Shown here: positions 23,007-30,736 of the stretch, piece by piece | How positions within the stretch are numbered: the stretch's first letter is position 1 | How the letters are laid out: the number at the start of each line of letters is the position of its first letter | NCBI GenBank assembly: GCA_964415465.1 | Contig: CAYQAL010000009.1 | Coordinates: 1 to 32,133 of the forward strand | Direction of reading: 5' to 3' | DNA length: 32,133 nt | Origin: JAGOTP01 sp964415465 | Lineage (GTDB): Bacteria > Patescibacteriota > Patescibacteriia > 2-12-FULL-60-25 | Program-made: the position numbers and the translations under genes | The notes under the pieces: generated by a model | Database searches by the model: none | What the model saw: only the letters and a program-made list of their open reading frames with translations | Told to the model about the DNA's origin: nothing

Positions 23007-23963
23007 TTATGTATTCCAACGTTCCAGGAACGTACCCAGCAACAAAGAAGCGAGTACAGCGAGCGTAATCAACCCTCCATTCAAGAACAAACGGCGGCGA
23101 ATGCGCATCCCTGACAAAAAGGCTAAGCCCGCGGAAACAAGCAAGATAAGCACTCCAGACACAATAATCGATGGGAACGCTGTTTCCGCTCCAAAGACAA
23201 ACGGAAGAATCGGCACCAGTGCTCCGACTAAATACGTTCCACCTACGATCAAGGCGGCTCGCAACGGTGACGCTACCGATACACTCGTTTCCTGCTCTTG
23301 AGCGATTCTCGTTTCCACGCTCAGCGCACGCCGACGCAATCGATCAAGCGCTACTACTTCATTTTCCGCACTTGTCGCCATAAACGCACCAACCGCCATC
23401 GACAGCGCACCTGCAACCGCCACTGTCACTCCCGCGATCAACACATGGCTCACGGTTGCAAAAGCAGTTGAGAAGCCACTAACAGCACCGAGAATCTCAA
23501 CCGATCCATCATTAAACCCTAAAAAAGCATTGCGAATTCCCTCTGGTCGCACATTTCGGCCTGCCACTTGGGTGATCATGTGGTCTTCGTGTTGCAGCTC
23601 ATCCTTCAAAACAGATAGAAGACCCGTTCGTAGCTCTTCATCGGAAAGCGAAGACCAGAGATCAAGGTATTTGCGAATTCCATGCACTTCGATCGCTTCT
23701 AAAATTAACAATGTCCCAGAAACGCCAAACAATCGCCCAAATCCAGCCAGCACTCCAACCTTAAGCGATCTACCTACATCCAAGCGAGTGGGCGCGTTAT
23801 CCATCTTCTTCGCCCAAAAAGCTACGTGCTTCTTCTCTTCGAGAATAAGACGATCGAATAATCGAACAAGCTCGGGCTGGCTTGCCGCCTGACGAAATCG
23901 TTCATAGAGCGCCAGATCCGCCATCTCATCCAAAACAAGTGTCGCGACTGAAATAGATTTCAT
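23007..23963 (-). CDS. ferritin-like/VIT1 fusion membrane protein (MbfA-like)
   Basis: 318 residues. The N-terminal ~135 residues form a rubrerythrin/ferritin-like di-iron bundle with E13 and E21 (LDEMADLALYERF), EE and H46 (LEEKKHVAFW), E89 with H94 (LEAIEVHG) and E122, H125, E126 (KDELQHEDHM). The rest is a VIT1/CCC1-type transporter domain with LGFNDGSVEILGAVSGFS, and membrane helices at about 160-200, 240-262, 266-285 and 295-312. Related MbfA proteins export iron, using the ferritin-like part as sensor or oxidase, and protect against peroxide. It should sit in the cytoplasmic membrane and remove Fe2+ or Mn2+ from the cytoplasm. It is a single gene, divergent from dipZ with 89 bases between start codons. 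Confidence 0.88.
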   Translation of the reverse strand: MKSISVATLVLDEMADLALYERFRQAASQPELVRLFDRLILEEKKHVAFWAKKMDNAPTRLDVGRSLKVGVLAGFGRLFGVSGTLLILEAIEVHGIRKYLDLWSSLSDEELRTGLLSVLKDELQHEDHMITQVAGRNVRPEGIRNAFLGFNDGSVEILGAVSGFSTAFATVSHVLIAGVTVAVAGALSMAVGAFMATSAENEVVALDRLRRRALSVETRIAQEQETSVSVASPLRAALIVGGTYLVGALVPILPFVFGAETAFPSIIVSGVLILLVSAGLAFLSGMRIRRRLFLNGGLITLAVLASLLLGTFLERWNT

Positions 23964-24036
23964 AGAGTGGATCTCATCCTAACAAACCTCCATGACACTG
24001 TCTTCGGTGATATTTATGACTAGCCTTGATTTGGTC

Positions 24037-24042
24037 TATGAT
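24037..24042 (+). promoter_or_regulatory. -10-like box TATGAT upstream of dipZ
   Basis: TATGAT is followed by ten bases and then the ATG at 24053. The ATGs at 24038 and 24041 lie inside the hexamer, which favours the later start if the box is real. No clear -35 is seen. Confidence 0.4.
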
Positions 24043-24052
24043 GAATGTATCT

Positions 24053-25801
24053 ATGCTACTTCTTCTTGTGTCGTTCCTCTCAGGCGTTTTAACCGTTCTT
24101 GCTCCCTGTATCTTGCCCGTTTTACCAGTGATTATCGGCGGATCGGTTCAAGGTGGGCAACAAAAGCGAAATCCCTACCTCATCACAGGATCACTCGTCA
24201 TAACGATCGTCCTGTTCACGCTCCTCTTGAAGTTTAGCACCGTCTTTATCAACATTCCTCAGAGCGTATGGAGCGCTATCTCGGGAGGAATCATCATACT
24301 CTTCGGACTGATTAGCCTTTTCCCGCGCGCGTGGGATGCACTGAACGTAAAACTCAGGCTCGGCAACCGTTCTGAACAACTGCTGAATAACTCCCGCGAA
24401 CGAAAAACACACCTAGGCGATATCCTCATCGGACTTTCGCTTGGACCCGTTTTTTCAAGCTGCTCTCCAACCTACTTTTTGATCCTTGCAACGGTTTTAC
24501 CTCGAAGCATCGCGACTGGAATCATCTACCTCATTGCCTACGCGTTAGGCCTGGGTCTCGTCCTTCTTCTGATTAGCCTTCTTGGACAACGCTTTATTCA
24601 ACGCGCTCGCTGGGCTGCGAATCCAAATGGTTGGTTCAAGCGAAGTCTTGGCCTTCTGTTCATTCTCGTTGGTATCTTTATCCTGACGGGTACCGATAAA
24701 CGCGTACAAACTGCGTTGCTTGAGAATGGATATTTTAATATAACGAATGTCGAACAGTCTATTCTACAATCAACTCAATCAGAGAGCGCTCCACTACCTG
24801 CAGGATCAATCTTAAATGACACGGCGGACAACCGCTTTCCTCAGTATCGTGAGATCACTCGTCCTTCCGGCTTCGTAAATACATCCAGCATCACGCTTGG
24901 TGAACTCGTTGGGAAAAAAGTGATCTTGGTGGACTTCATGACTTACAGCTGCATCAACTGCATTCGCACCTTCCCCTACCTTAATGCTTGGTACGATAAA
25001 TATAAGGATCAAGGCCTAGAGATCGTTGGGATTCATACGCCAGAGTTCGCCTTTGAGAAAAATATCGACAACGTACGTGCCGCGATGAAACGCTACGGCA
25101 TTACATTCCCGGTCGTGTTGGATAATGACTACGGAACCTGGGGTGCCTATGCGAACAATTACTGGCCACGAAAGTATTTGATCGATCTGAATGGAAGAAT
25201 CGTATACGACCATATCGGTGAAGGTGGATATGAAGAAACCGAAGAGAAGATCCAAGAACTACTTCGTATGAAAGCTGCCACAGACTCACAAGCTGTGAAT
25301 CGAATTCCAACGGGAACCGTTCAAGTTGAAGCTTCTGACGCACCTAGCACCAACCAAAGCCCTGAGACATACTTCGGCTCAGATCGAAACAGCTTTCTCG
25401 GAAATGGGATCGCCGGACGTCAGGGACCACAGACGTTCACGCCCTTCACCACGGTACACCCGAACACGCTCTACTTAAGTGGGTCTTGGAACATTCAACG
25501 TGAGCACGCCGAAGCGCTTCGTACCCCCGCTCGCATCACCTATCGCTTCACGGGTCGGAACGTCTTCTTCGTCGCCAGCGCTCCACGAGAGATGCACGTA
25601 AAGATCACGCTTGATGGAAAACCACTCACACAAGAACAGGCTGGTGCCGATGCTCGCGTTGAGGGAAATATGAGCTATGCACTGATTGGAGACGAACGAC
25701 TCTACCACCTCATAGAGAATAAAACCGGCTCAGGAGAACACGTGCTTGAGCTTGAAATTGAGTCTCCGGGATTGAATGCGTATACATTCACCTTTGGCTA
25801 G
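24053..25801 (+). CDS. dipZ: DipZ-type thiol-disulfide transporter: CcdA + thioredoxin + C-terminal beta domain
   Basis: 582 residues from the ATG at 24053 (MLLLLVSFLSGVLTVLAPCI); ATGs at 24038 and 24041 are alternatives. The CcdA part (1-230) has six helices and its redox cysteines in APCILPVLP (C19) and SSCSPTY. An outer thioredoxin-like domain (about 270-400) carries the CINC active site (C300, C303) within MTYSCINCIRTFPYL, and later FPVVLDNDYGTWGAY. A C-terminal beta-sandwich (about 430-582; ITYRFTGRNVFFVAS) is the DipZ-type carbohydrate-binding-like domain. The protein moves reducing power from cytoplasmic thioredoxin to the outer face of the membrane. It heads an operon with tmk and msrB. 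The membrane-anchored MsrB two genes on is a likely electron acceptor. Confidence 0.92.
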   Translation: MLLLLVSFLSGVLTVLAPCILPVLPVIIGGSVQGGQQKRNPYLITGSLVITIVLFTLLLKFSTVFINIPQSVWSAISGGIIILFGLISLFPRAWDALNVKLRLGNRSEQLLNNSRERKTHLGDILIGLSLGPVFSSCSPTYFLILATVLPRSIATGIIYLIAYALGLGLVLLLISLLGQRFIQRARWAANPNGWFKRSLGLLFILVGIFILTGTDKRVQTALLENGYFNITNVEQSILQSTQSESAPLPAGSILNDTADNRFPQYREITRPSGFVNTSSITLGELVGKKVILVDFMTYSCINCIRTFPYLNAWYDKYKDQGLEIVGIHTPEFAFEKNIDNVRAAMKRYGITFPVVLDNDYGTWGAYANNYWPRKYLIDLNGRIVYDHIGEGGYEETEEKIQELLRMKAATDSQAVNRIPTGTVQVEASDAPSTNQSPETYFGSDRNSFLGNGIAGRQGPQTFTPFTTVHPNTLYLSGSWNIQREHAEALRTPARITYRFTGRNVFFVASAPREMHVKITLDGKPLTQEQAGADARVEGNMSYALIGDERLYHLIENKTGSGEHVLELEIESPGLNAYTFTFG

Positions 25802-25836
25802 ACGAGGATTCACCAACCTGACACGATATCAGCCAT

Positions 25837-26472
25837 ATGACTACCGGTCGCTACATTGTGTTTGAAGGTGTTGTTGGAACGGGCAAAACAACCCAATCCA
25901 AGCGCTTAGCTGAAGAGCTGAAGAAGCAATTCCCAGAGAAAGAAGTTATCTGGACGCGCGAGCCAGGTGGAAGCGAAATCGCTGAAGCCATTCGAACCCT
26001 CGTGCAAGCTACTCCCTTCACAGAAAAAATGGACCCGATGTGCGAAGCCTATCTCTACGCCTCGGCACGCGCACAATCGCTTCGCACCGTCGTACTTCCA
26101 GTACTCGCCAAAGGCGGCATCGTCGTCGCTGATCGTAGCTTCTGCTCAAGTGTTGCCTGGCAGGGGTTTGGCCGCGGACTTGGTTTTGAAACAATTCTTG
26201 AAATCAACAAAACATCCGTCAAAGACGTCTTGCCTGACTTGATTATCGAAATGGATCTCGATCCAGAGATAGGCTTGAAGCGCACCTTCGATGCGCGCGG
26301 CGACAAATTTGAAACGATGCCGATCGAATTTTTCCGCTCCTGCGTAGATGGCTACCGAGCGCTCGCGGGACACGATCTTCTCAAAGATCGCTGGAAGCGT
26401 GTCGACGGTCAGGGGTCAATGGATGAAGTGTTTGCTCGCGTAGCGAACGCTGCGTCGCCTCTTTTCTCTTAA
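25837..26472 (+). CDS. tmk: thymidylate kinase
   Basis: 211 residues. The P-loop is FEGVVGTGKTTQ (about 9-20). The substrate-side arginine segment TREPGGSEIAEAIR (about 40-53) and VVADRSFCSSVAWQG (about 95-110) correspond to the TREPGG and DRY..S..AYQG motifs of TMP kinases; the usual DRY is DRS here. It phosphorylates dTMP to dTDP with ATP in the cytoplasm. The lid region (FDARGDKFETMPIEFF) is of the ordinary length. It sits 35 bases after dipZ and 22 bases before msrB, so all three are probably transcribed together, although tmk has no obvious functional tie to them. Confidence 0.93.
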   Translation: MTTGRYIVFEGVVGTGKTTQSKRLAEELKKQFPEKEVIWTREPGGSEIAEAIRTLVQATPFTEKMDPMCEAYLYASARAQSLRTVVLPVLAKGGIVVADRSFCSSVAWQGFGRGLGFETILEINKTSVKDVLPDLIIEMDLDPEIGLKRTFDARGDKFETMPIEFFRSCVDGYRALAGHDLLKDRWKRVDGQGSMDEVFARVANAASPLFS

Positions 26473-26494
26473 ACAGAACTCATATACCTAGGCC

Positions 26495-27058
26495 ATGAGA
26501 CCACAAACGAAAACGCTTGGGATCGCCGTGTTCGTCACTCTTCTCATCGCCATCGCGCTCTTTCTCCCTAACATCGCTTCTCGCCTGCGAAAGGTCCATG
26601 CTCATTTTTTTGGACCAAAGATCACCTATGTCGACGACATGCTCGCCGCGCCAACCTTTGGACTTCCTCGAAAGACAGCTGACTACACCGAAGACGACTG
26701 GAAACGTATCCTAACACCTGAGCAATATTATATTCTTCGTGAAGCGGGCACTGAAACGCCTTTTACCAGTCCGCTCTTGAAGGAACATCGCCCCGGTACC
26801 TACGTGAGCGCAGACTGCAATGAGCCAGTTTTTCGCTCTGAACAAAAGTTTGATTCTGGCACCGGTTGGCCAAGTTTTTGGGCCCCCATCAACGCCGACG
26901 CCGTCGTTACAAGCACGGACGACAGTCTCTTTATAGAGCGCGTAGAAGTTCGCTCAAAATGTGGTGGCCATTTGGGTCATGTATTTAGCGATGGTCCTGC
27001 CCCAACCGGCCTTCGTTATTGCATGAACGGAGATGCGTTAAAGTTCATTCCAGATTAA
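26495..27058 (+). CDS. msrB: membrane-anchored methionine sulfoxide reductase B
   Basis: 187 residues. An N-terminal helix at about 8-28 (LGIAVFVTLLIAIALFLPNI) anchors the enzyme to the membrane, with the MsrB domain outside (about 65-187). Catalytic C176 lies in GLRYCMNGDALKF. Other signatures are DSGTGWPSFWAPI and GGHLGHVFSDGPAPTG. Classical MsrB holds zinc with two CxxC pairs; here only one Cys of each remains (C108 in VSADCNE, C156 in RSKCGGH). Zinc is therefore probably absent and one of these may act as the resolving Cys. It reduces R-methionine sulfoxide in envelope proteins. Electrons could come from DipZ, encoded two genes upstream. A TATACC box lies six bases before the ATG and might give an extra promoter. 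Confidence 0.92.
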   Translation: MRPQTKTLGIAVFVTLLIAIALFLPNIASRLRKVHAHFFGPKITYVDDMLAAPTFGLPRKTADYTEDDWKRILTPEQYYILREAGTETPFTSPLLKEHRPGTYVSADCNEPVFRSEQKFDSGTGWPSFWAPINADAVVTSTDDSLFIERVEVRSKCGGHLGHVFSDGPAPTGLRYCMNGDALKFIPD

Positions 27059-27068
27059 GTCAATCTAG

Positions 27069-27088
27069 CCAAAAAATAGCTTTTTTGG
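27069..27088 (+). terminator. AT-rich palindromic terminator candidate
   Basis: CCAAAAAA (27069-27076) pairs with TTTTTTGG (27081-27088) around TAGC, ten bases after the msrB stop. The stem has only two G-C pairs, so it is a weak terminator at best. Confidence 0.45.
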
Positions 27089-27116
27089 TAAGACTCTGGA
27101 TGACTATTCGTCTACT

Positions 27117-27615
27117 ATGCTGATGAGGACCGAGGAGGACTTATCAAAGGCGTACGAAGCGTTTTCGGATGCGATTTTTCGCCATTGTTTCTTTCGGGTC
27201 TACCAGCGCGAGTATGCGCTTGATCTCATGCAGCAAGTTTTCATGAAGACCTGGGAGTACATGGCGAGCGGCAAATCGATCGAAAACATACGCGCCTTCC
27301 TCTATCGCACCGCGAACAACCTCATCACGAAAGAAAAAAGAACAGGTCTCACTTGAGGTACTTGAAGAACAAGGCGTCGAACCATCGATTGATACACGCG
27401 AGGAAGTAGAAGCAACCATCGACGGCGCCAAGATCGGTACCTACCTCAAACAACTTCCCAAAGAAGATCGTGAGATTTTGGTTCTACGGTTTGTTGATGA
27501 TTTATCACCCAAAGAAATTGCGGAAGTTCTAGGTGAAACAGCCAATGTCGTTTCCGTTCGTATCCATCGCGCTGTCAAAAAACTCCGCGAGCTCATCCCC
27601 CACTTCTATGTTTGA
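27117..27615 (+). pseudogene. second ECF-type sigma factor gene, interrupted by a +1 frameshift
   Basis: The first frame (27117 or ATG 27123 to 27356) encodes sigma region 2: FSDAIFRHCFFRVYQREYAL, DLMQQVFMKTWEYM and NIRAFLYRTANNLI. It then hits TGA. Region 4 continues in another frame from about 27340 (EQVSLEVLEEQG, then LPKEDREILVLRFVDDLSPK, EIAEVLGE, RIHRAVKKLRE) to TGA 27613-27615. The break lies at the run of six A's at 27334-27339; removing one A joins both halves into an ordinary factor of about 165 residues. This may be a sequencing or assembly error, a real loss of function, or slippage at the A-run. The stop overlaps the start of the next gene (ATGTTTGA), as in the first sigma operon, and both parts look well conserved, which favours a working gene. 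Confidence 0.8.
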
Positions 27616-28837
27616 AAAACGTCGATACTTTCAAGACACACAAAACGTCCGCCTGAGCGCGGACGAGAAATTAGCTACACGAGAGAAGCTACAGGCATTC
27701 ATGCAAGCCCATCCGGTAAGAGGAGGAGCGAACATGCGTCAGCTAGAACAGGAGGTACACCTTAACTTCTTGTCTTCTCTGAAATCTATGATGCTCAAAC
27801 CATTGCCCATTACACTGTCCGCTCTTCTGGTATTGGGAGGTGGCACCGCGTTTGCAGCCGAACGGTCCCTGCCAACTGAAGCGCTCTACCCAATCAAAAT
27901 TCAAGTGAATGAACGTGTACGCGCAACCCTTACCCCAACCAGCGAAGGCAAAGCTAAATGGCAAGCTCGCGTTGCAGAACGTCGCCTAGAAGAAGCTGAG
28001 AGACTCGCTCTTCAGAAGAAATTCAACACAGAAACGCAAGCACAAATTGAACTAAGCTTCGATGAACAAGCTAAATTAGTACAAGAAAAGATCGCGCGTC
28101 TAAAAGCTGAGGGAAACATCGAGGGTGCTATTGAGCTCTCCAACAGCTTCCAAGCCTCACTCAAAGCCCACGAGGCGATTCTTACTCAACTGGACGCACA
28201 GCATGAAAATAAAGAGGCATTTGATCCGCTCTTGGAGAAGGTAAAACTAAATGCTTCTGTCGTGTCATTTGGCAAAGAGGACTTGGATGCAGCAACAACT
28301 GTTGACGCGCAAGCCGAACTCAAAATGATGGCTCAACAAAAGCAACAGATTACAAGTGACTCACTAACGAGTGCAAAACAAGCCTTTAGCGCATCTACCA
28401 ATCTGAACAGCGAGCTCAAGATCAAAGTAACGGCACTCCTCCAGCTTGCGAACGAAGAACTTGGAAAAGGCAACGAACAATTCAATCAAACAAACTTCAA
28501 GCTCGCACTCAGCCACTTCGAACAAGCCGACACACATGCGCAATCCGCCTTGATTGTGATAAAGACCGCTCAGACATTGAAATTAGATGCTACATTCCCT
28601 CTTCCAACAACAAAAGAAGATCCAAAGAGCGCCATCGACATTCAGATAAAGACCGAGACTGATGTAAAAAATGAAGTAAAACAAGATCCAATCATCATCG
28701 AACCAAAAGCAACGCTCGAAACAGAAAGTAAAAGTGACATTCTCATTAAAAGCACACCCGAGATAGACAAAACAAACCTCGATGCAAAACAAGAAACAAA
28801 CGTTCAAGAAGAAAACCAACTCAAGCTCGGGCTCTAA
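27608..28837 (+). CDS. membrane-anchored DUF5667-like protein, likely anti-sigma partner
   Basis: 409 residues from the ATG at 27608, overlapping the sigma stop by eight bases; an upstream ATG at 27533 lies inside the sigma coding region and is rejected. Residues 1-65 are cytoplasmic and charged. One membrane helix lies at about 66-84 (LPITLSALLVLGGGTAFAA). The next stretch, AERSLPTEALYPIKIQVNERVRATL, is the signature of DUF5667, often found downstream of actinobacterial and patescibacterial sigma factors. Helical coiled-coil-like regions follow (RLEEAERLALQKKF, LVQEKIARLKAEG), and the last 80 residues are Lys/Glu/Thr-rich and low-complexity. It probably holds the sigma factor at the membrane; the outer domain would sense an envelope signal. 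Confidence 0.85.
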   Translation: MFEKRRYFQDTQNVRLSADEKLATREKLQAFMQAHPVRGGANMRQLEQEVHLNFLSSLKSMMLKPLPITLSALLVLGGGTAFAAERSLPTEALYPIKIQVNERVRATLTPTSEGKAKWQARVAERRLEEAERLALQKKFNTETQAQIELSFDEQAKLVQEKIARLKAEGNIEGAIELSNSFQASLKAHEAILTQLDAQHENKEAFDPLLEKVKLNASVVSFGKEDLDAATTVDAQAELKMMAQQKQQITSDSLTSAKQAFSASTNLNSELKIKVTALLQLANEELGKGNEQFNQTNFKLALSHFEQADTHAQSALIVIKTAQTLKLDATFPLPTTKEDPKSAIDIQIKTETDVKNEVKQDPIIIEPKATLETESKSDILIKSTPEIDKTNLDAKQETNVQEENQLKLGL

Positions 28838-28858
28838 GTCTCTTCACGAAAAATCACC

Positions 28859-28890
28859 AAACCCTCCTCACGATGATCTTAGGAGGGTTT
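28859..28890 (+). terminator. intrinsic terminator of the second sigma operon
   Basis: AAACCCTCCT (28859-28868) pairs perfectly with AGGAGGGTTT (28881-28890) around a 12-base loop, 21 bases after the stop. The T-run is short (TTTGTGTT). Confidence 0.8.
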
Positions 28891-28894
28891 GTGT

Positions 28895-28900
28895 TATGCT
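28895..28900 (+). promoter_or_regulatory. -10-like box TATGCT directly after the terminator
   Basis: TATGCT begins four bases after the terminator stem and ends six bases before the ATG at 28907, the same hexamer and a similar layout as at 8409-8414. A transcript would begin at the ATG. Confidence 0.45.
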
Positions 28901-28906
28901 TTCGGT

Positions 28907-29317
28907 ATGAAGCTCTTTCTTACAAGTTACGTTAGCAGCCTTGTCGTTCTCGCGATTCTTGATGGAATTTGGCTTAAGCTCATTGCAAAGTCGTACTATC
29001 AAAATGCCCTCCAGCACCTGCTCGCCCCCACTGTTCGCTGGCTTCCAGTGATCTTGTTCTACCTCCTCTATGCGGCAGGACTCAGCCTCCTTGTCGTTCT
29101 TCCTCAAGCAAAGTTGAGCTCAGGCACGGCCATAGGCGCCTTTGGGTATGGGGCGCTCCTCGGCTTTACTGCTTACGCAGCCTATGACCTTACGAATCTA
29201 GCCACCTTACATCGCTGGCCAGTAACGATGTCCGTTGTAGACCTCGCGTGGGGAACCTGCATGACCGGGGTGGCGAGCTTGGTCGCTTTTCTCGTTCTAA
29301 AGCGATTTTGGAGCTAA
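28907..29317 (+). CDS. DUF2177 family membrane protein
   Basis: 136 residues from the ATG at 28907 (MKLFLTSYVSSLVVLAILDGIWL); an ATG at 28889 lies in the terminator arm and is rejected. Four membrane helices are visible: about 4-24, 43-64, 75-97 and 109-132. The motif ILDGIWLKLIAKSYYQ near the N-terminus, AYDLTNLATLHRWP (about 90-103) and VVDLAWGTCMTG (about 108-119) are the conserved features of DUF2177. The Asp and Trp residues inside the helices are unusual for a structural protein and suggest a ligand or substrate site. Function of the family is unknown. It is followed by the DEAD-box helicase gene, which may have its own -10 box. Confidence 0.85.
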   Translation: MKLFLTSYVSSLVVLAILDGIWLKLIAKSYYQNALQHLLAPTVRWLPVILFYLLYAAGLSLLVVLPQAKLSSGTAIGAFGYGALLGFTAYAAYDLTNLATLHRWPVTMSVVDLAWGTCMTGVASLVAFLVLKRFWS

Positions 29318-29343
29318 AAATATACAAAAAACCCGATATCAGG

Positions 29344-29349
29344 TACACT
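29344..29349 (+). promoter_or_regulatory. -10-like box TACACT before the helicase gene
   Basis: TACACT lies ten bases before the ATG at 29360 with no Shine-Dalgarno in between (CGCCCTAG). No clear -35 box. Confidence 0.4.
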
Positions 29350-29359
29350 CCGCCCTAGT

Positions 29360-30703
29360 ATGCAAACCTCTTCGTCGACCGGATTCCATGGCCTGGGAAT
29401 CGCCCCAGCCTTGCTTGAGATTTTAGGCAAGCTGAACATGCAAGAACCAACCCCAATTCAGCGCCAGGCCATCCCCGTCGCTATGGAGGGAAATGATGTC
29501 GTTGGTATCGCTCAAACGGGAACCGGAAAAACCCTTGCGTTTGGTCTTCCAATGCTCCAACGCTTGGCTCAGCACAAGGGTCGTGGACTCGTCCTTCTCC
29601 CTACGCGCGAACTCGCGATCCAAGTTGATGAATCACTGAAAAAGATCGGGGCTTCCATCGGTCTTCGTACCGCCGTCTTAATCGGTGGGGTTCCCATGGG
29701 TGGTCAGCTTCACGCGCTTCGAAACGCCCCACACGTGATTATCGCGACCCCTGGTCGTTTGCTTGATCACATGGCGCAAGGTTCTCTTCGCTTGAATGAC
29801 CTGAAAGTTCTGGTCTTAGACGAAGCTGACCGCATGCTCGACATGGGGTTCGCCCCTCAATTGAAGCGTATTTTTGAATCGATCCCAAGCGACCGCCAAA
29901 CCCTGCTATTTTCGGCCACCATGCCGACGGATATCGTTCAGATCGCTCGTAAGTACATGAAGCAGCCAACGCAAGTTGAAATCGCGCGCCAGGGCACAAC
30001 GGCCGACACCATCACACAAGAACTCTTCATCGTACGTAAAGAAGAAAAGATTCGTCTTATTTCAAAAATCCTTCAGGAACGTCGCGGGTCTACGCTCGTC
30101 TTTTCTCGAACCAAGCACGGCGCCCGTAAGCTCACGCGAGCGATGCGCGCCCTTGGACATACGGCTGCCGAAATCCACTCAGATCGCACCCAAGCCCAGC
30201 GTCAAACAGCTCTTCAAGGCTTCCGAACCGGCAGCTACCGTGTATTGATCGCAACAGACATCGCTGCCCGTGGCATCGATGTAAAAGGCGTTGAACTTGT
30301 CATTAACTACGATCTCCCTGATCAAGCGGAGGATTACGTCCACCGCATCGGCCGCACAGGTCGCGCCGGAGCCACAGGTACCGCTATTTCATTCGCTACC
30401 CCAGATCAGTTGCGCGATGTTCGCACCATCGAACGTCTGATTCGCTTACCATTACCAGTCTCTCCTCTTCCAGAGCTTCCAGACCTGCCTCCGATGCAAC
30501 TCTCATCAGAGCCAGCCTATGAAGACCGTCCAGCCTACGGACAACGCGGACGCTCTTCTGGATACGGTCGCTCAAGCGGTGGACGATCGTATGGATCAAG
30601 CGGCGGCTCGTCTCGCACCTCAAGCCCCCGCTCCTCGAGTCGCTTCGGTCAACGCGGTAGTCAGCGTGGACCACGTCGTTCCACACACACTTCCAGTTTC
30701 TAA
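29360..30703 (+). CDS. DEAD-box RNA helicase with disordered RG/S-rich tail
   Basis: 447 residues. All DEAD-box motifs are present: Q motif (PTPIQRQAIP), motif I AQTGTGKT, Ia PTRELAIQ, Ib TPGRL, II DEAD (VLDEADRML), III SAT, IV (TLVFSRTKHGA), V (ATDIAARGIDV) and VI HRIGRTGRAG. The core resembles the RhlE group. From about residue 380 the tail is Arg/Gly/Ser/Tyr-rich (GRSSGYGRSSGG, SSRFGQRGSQRGPRR), a type that binds RNA without fixed structure. It unwinds short RNA duplexes with ATP, for example in ribosome assembly or mRNA decay. The following beta-propeller gene begins 33 bases after its stop. Confidence 0.95.
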   Translation: MQTSSSTGFHGLGIAPALLEILGKLNMQEPTPIQRQAIPVAMEGNDVVGIAQTGTGKTLAFGLPMLQRLAQHKGRGLVLLPTRELAIQVDESLKKIGASIGLRTAVLIGGVPMGGQLHALRNAPHVIIATPGRLLDHMAQGSLRLNDLKVLVLDEADRMLDMGFAPQLKRIFESIPSDRQTLLFSATMPTDIVQIARKYMKQPTQVEIARQGTTADTITQELFIVRKEEKIRLISKILQERRGSTLVFSRTKHGARKLTRAMRALGHTAAEIHSDRTQAQRQTALQGFRTGSYRVLIATDIAARGIDVKGVELVINYDLPDQAEDYVHRIGRTGRAGATGTAISFATPDQLRDVRTIERLIRLPLPVSPLPELPDLPPMQLSSEPAYEDRPAYGQRGRSSGYGRSSGGRSYGSSGGSSRTSSPRSSSRFGQRGSQRGPRRSTHTSSF

Positions 30704-30721
30704 CAGCCCGTCCGTCCATGC

Positions 30722-30727
30722 TATACT
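30722..30727 (+). promoter_or_regulatory. -10-like box TATACT before the beta-propeller gene
   Basis: TATACT (five of six consensus bases) lies nine bases before the ATG at 30737, with GCGGTAAG between. No convincing -35. It is the best hexamer of the recurring short-leader pattern. Confidence 0.5.
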
Positions 30728-30736
30728 GCGGTAAGT

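Noticed and set aside
27334..27360. Programmed -1 frameshift at AAAAAAG in the sigma gene
   Set aside because: The -1 frame runs into a stop before region 4; the match needs +1 (or -2).
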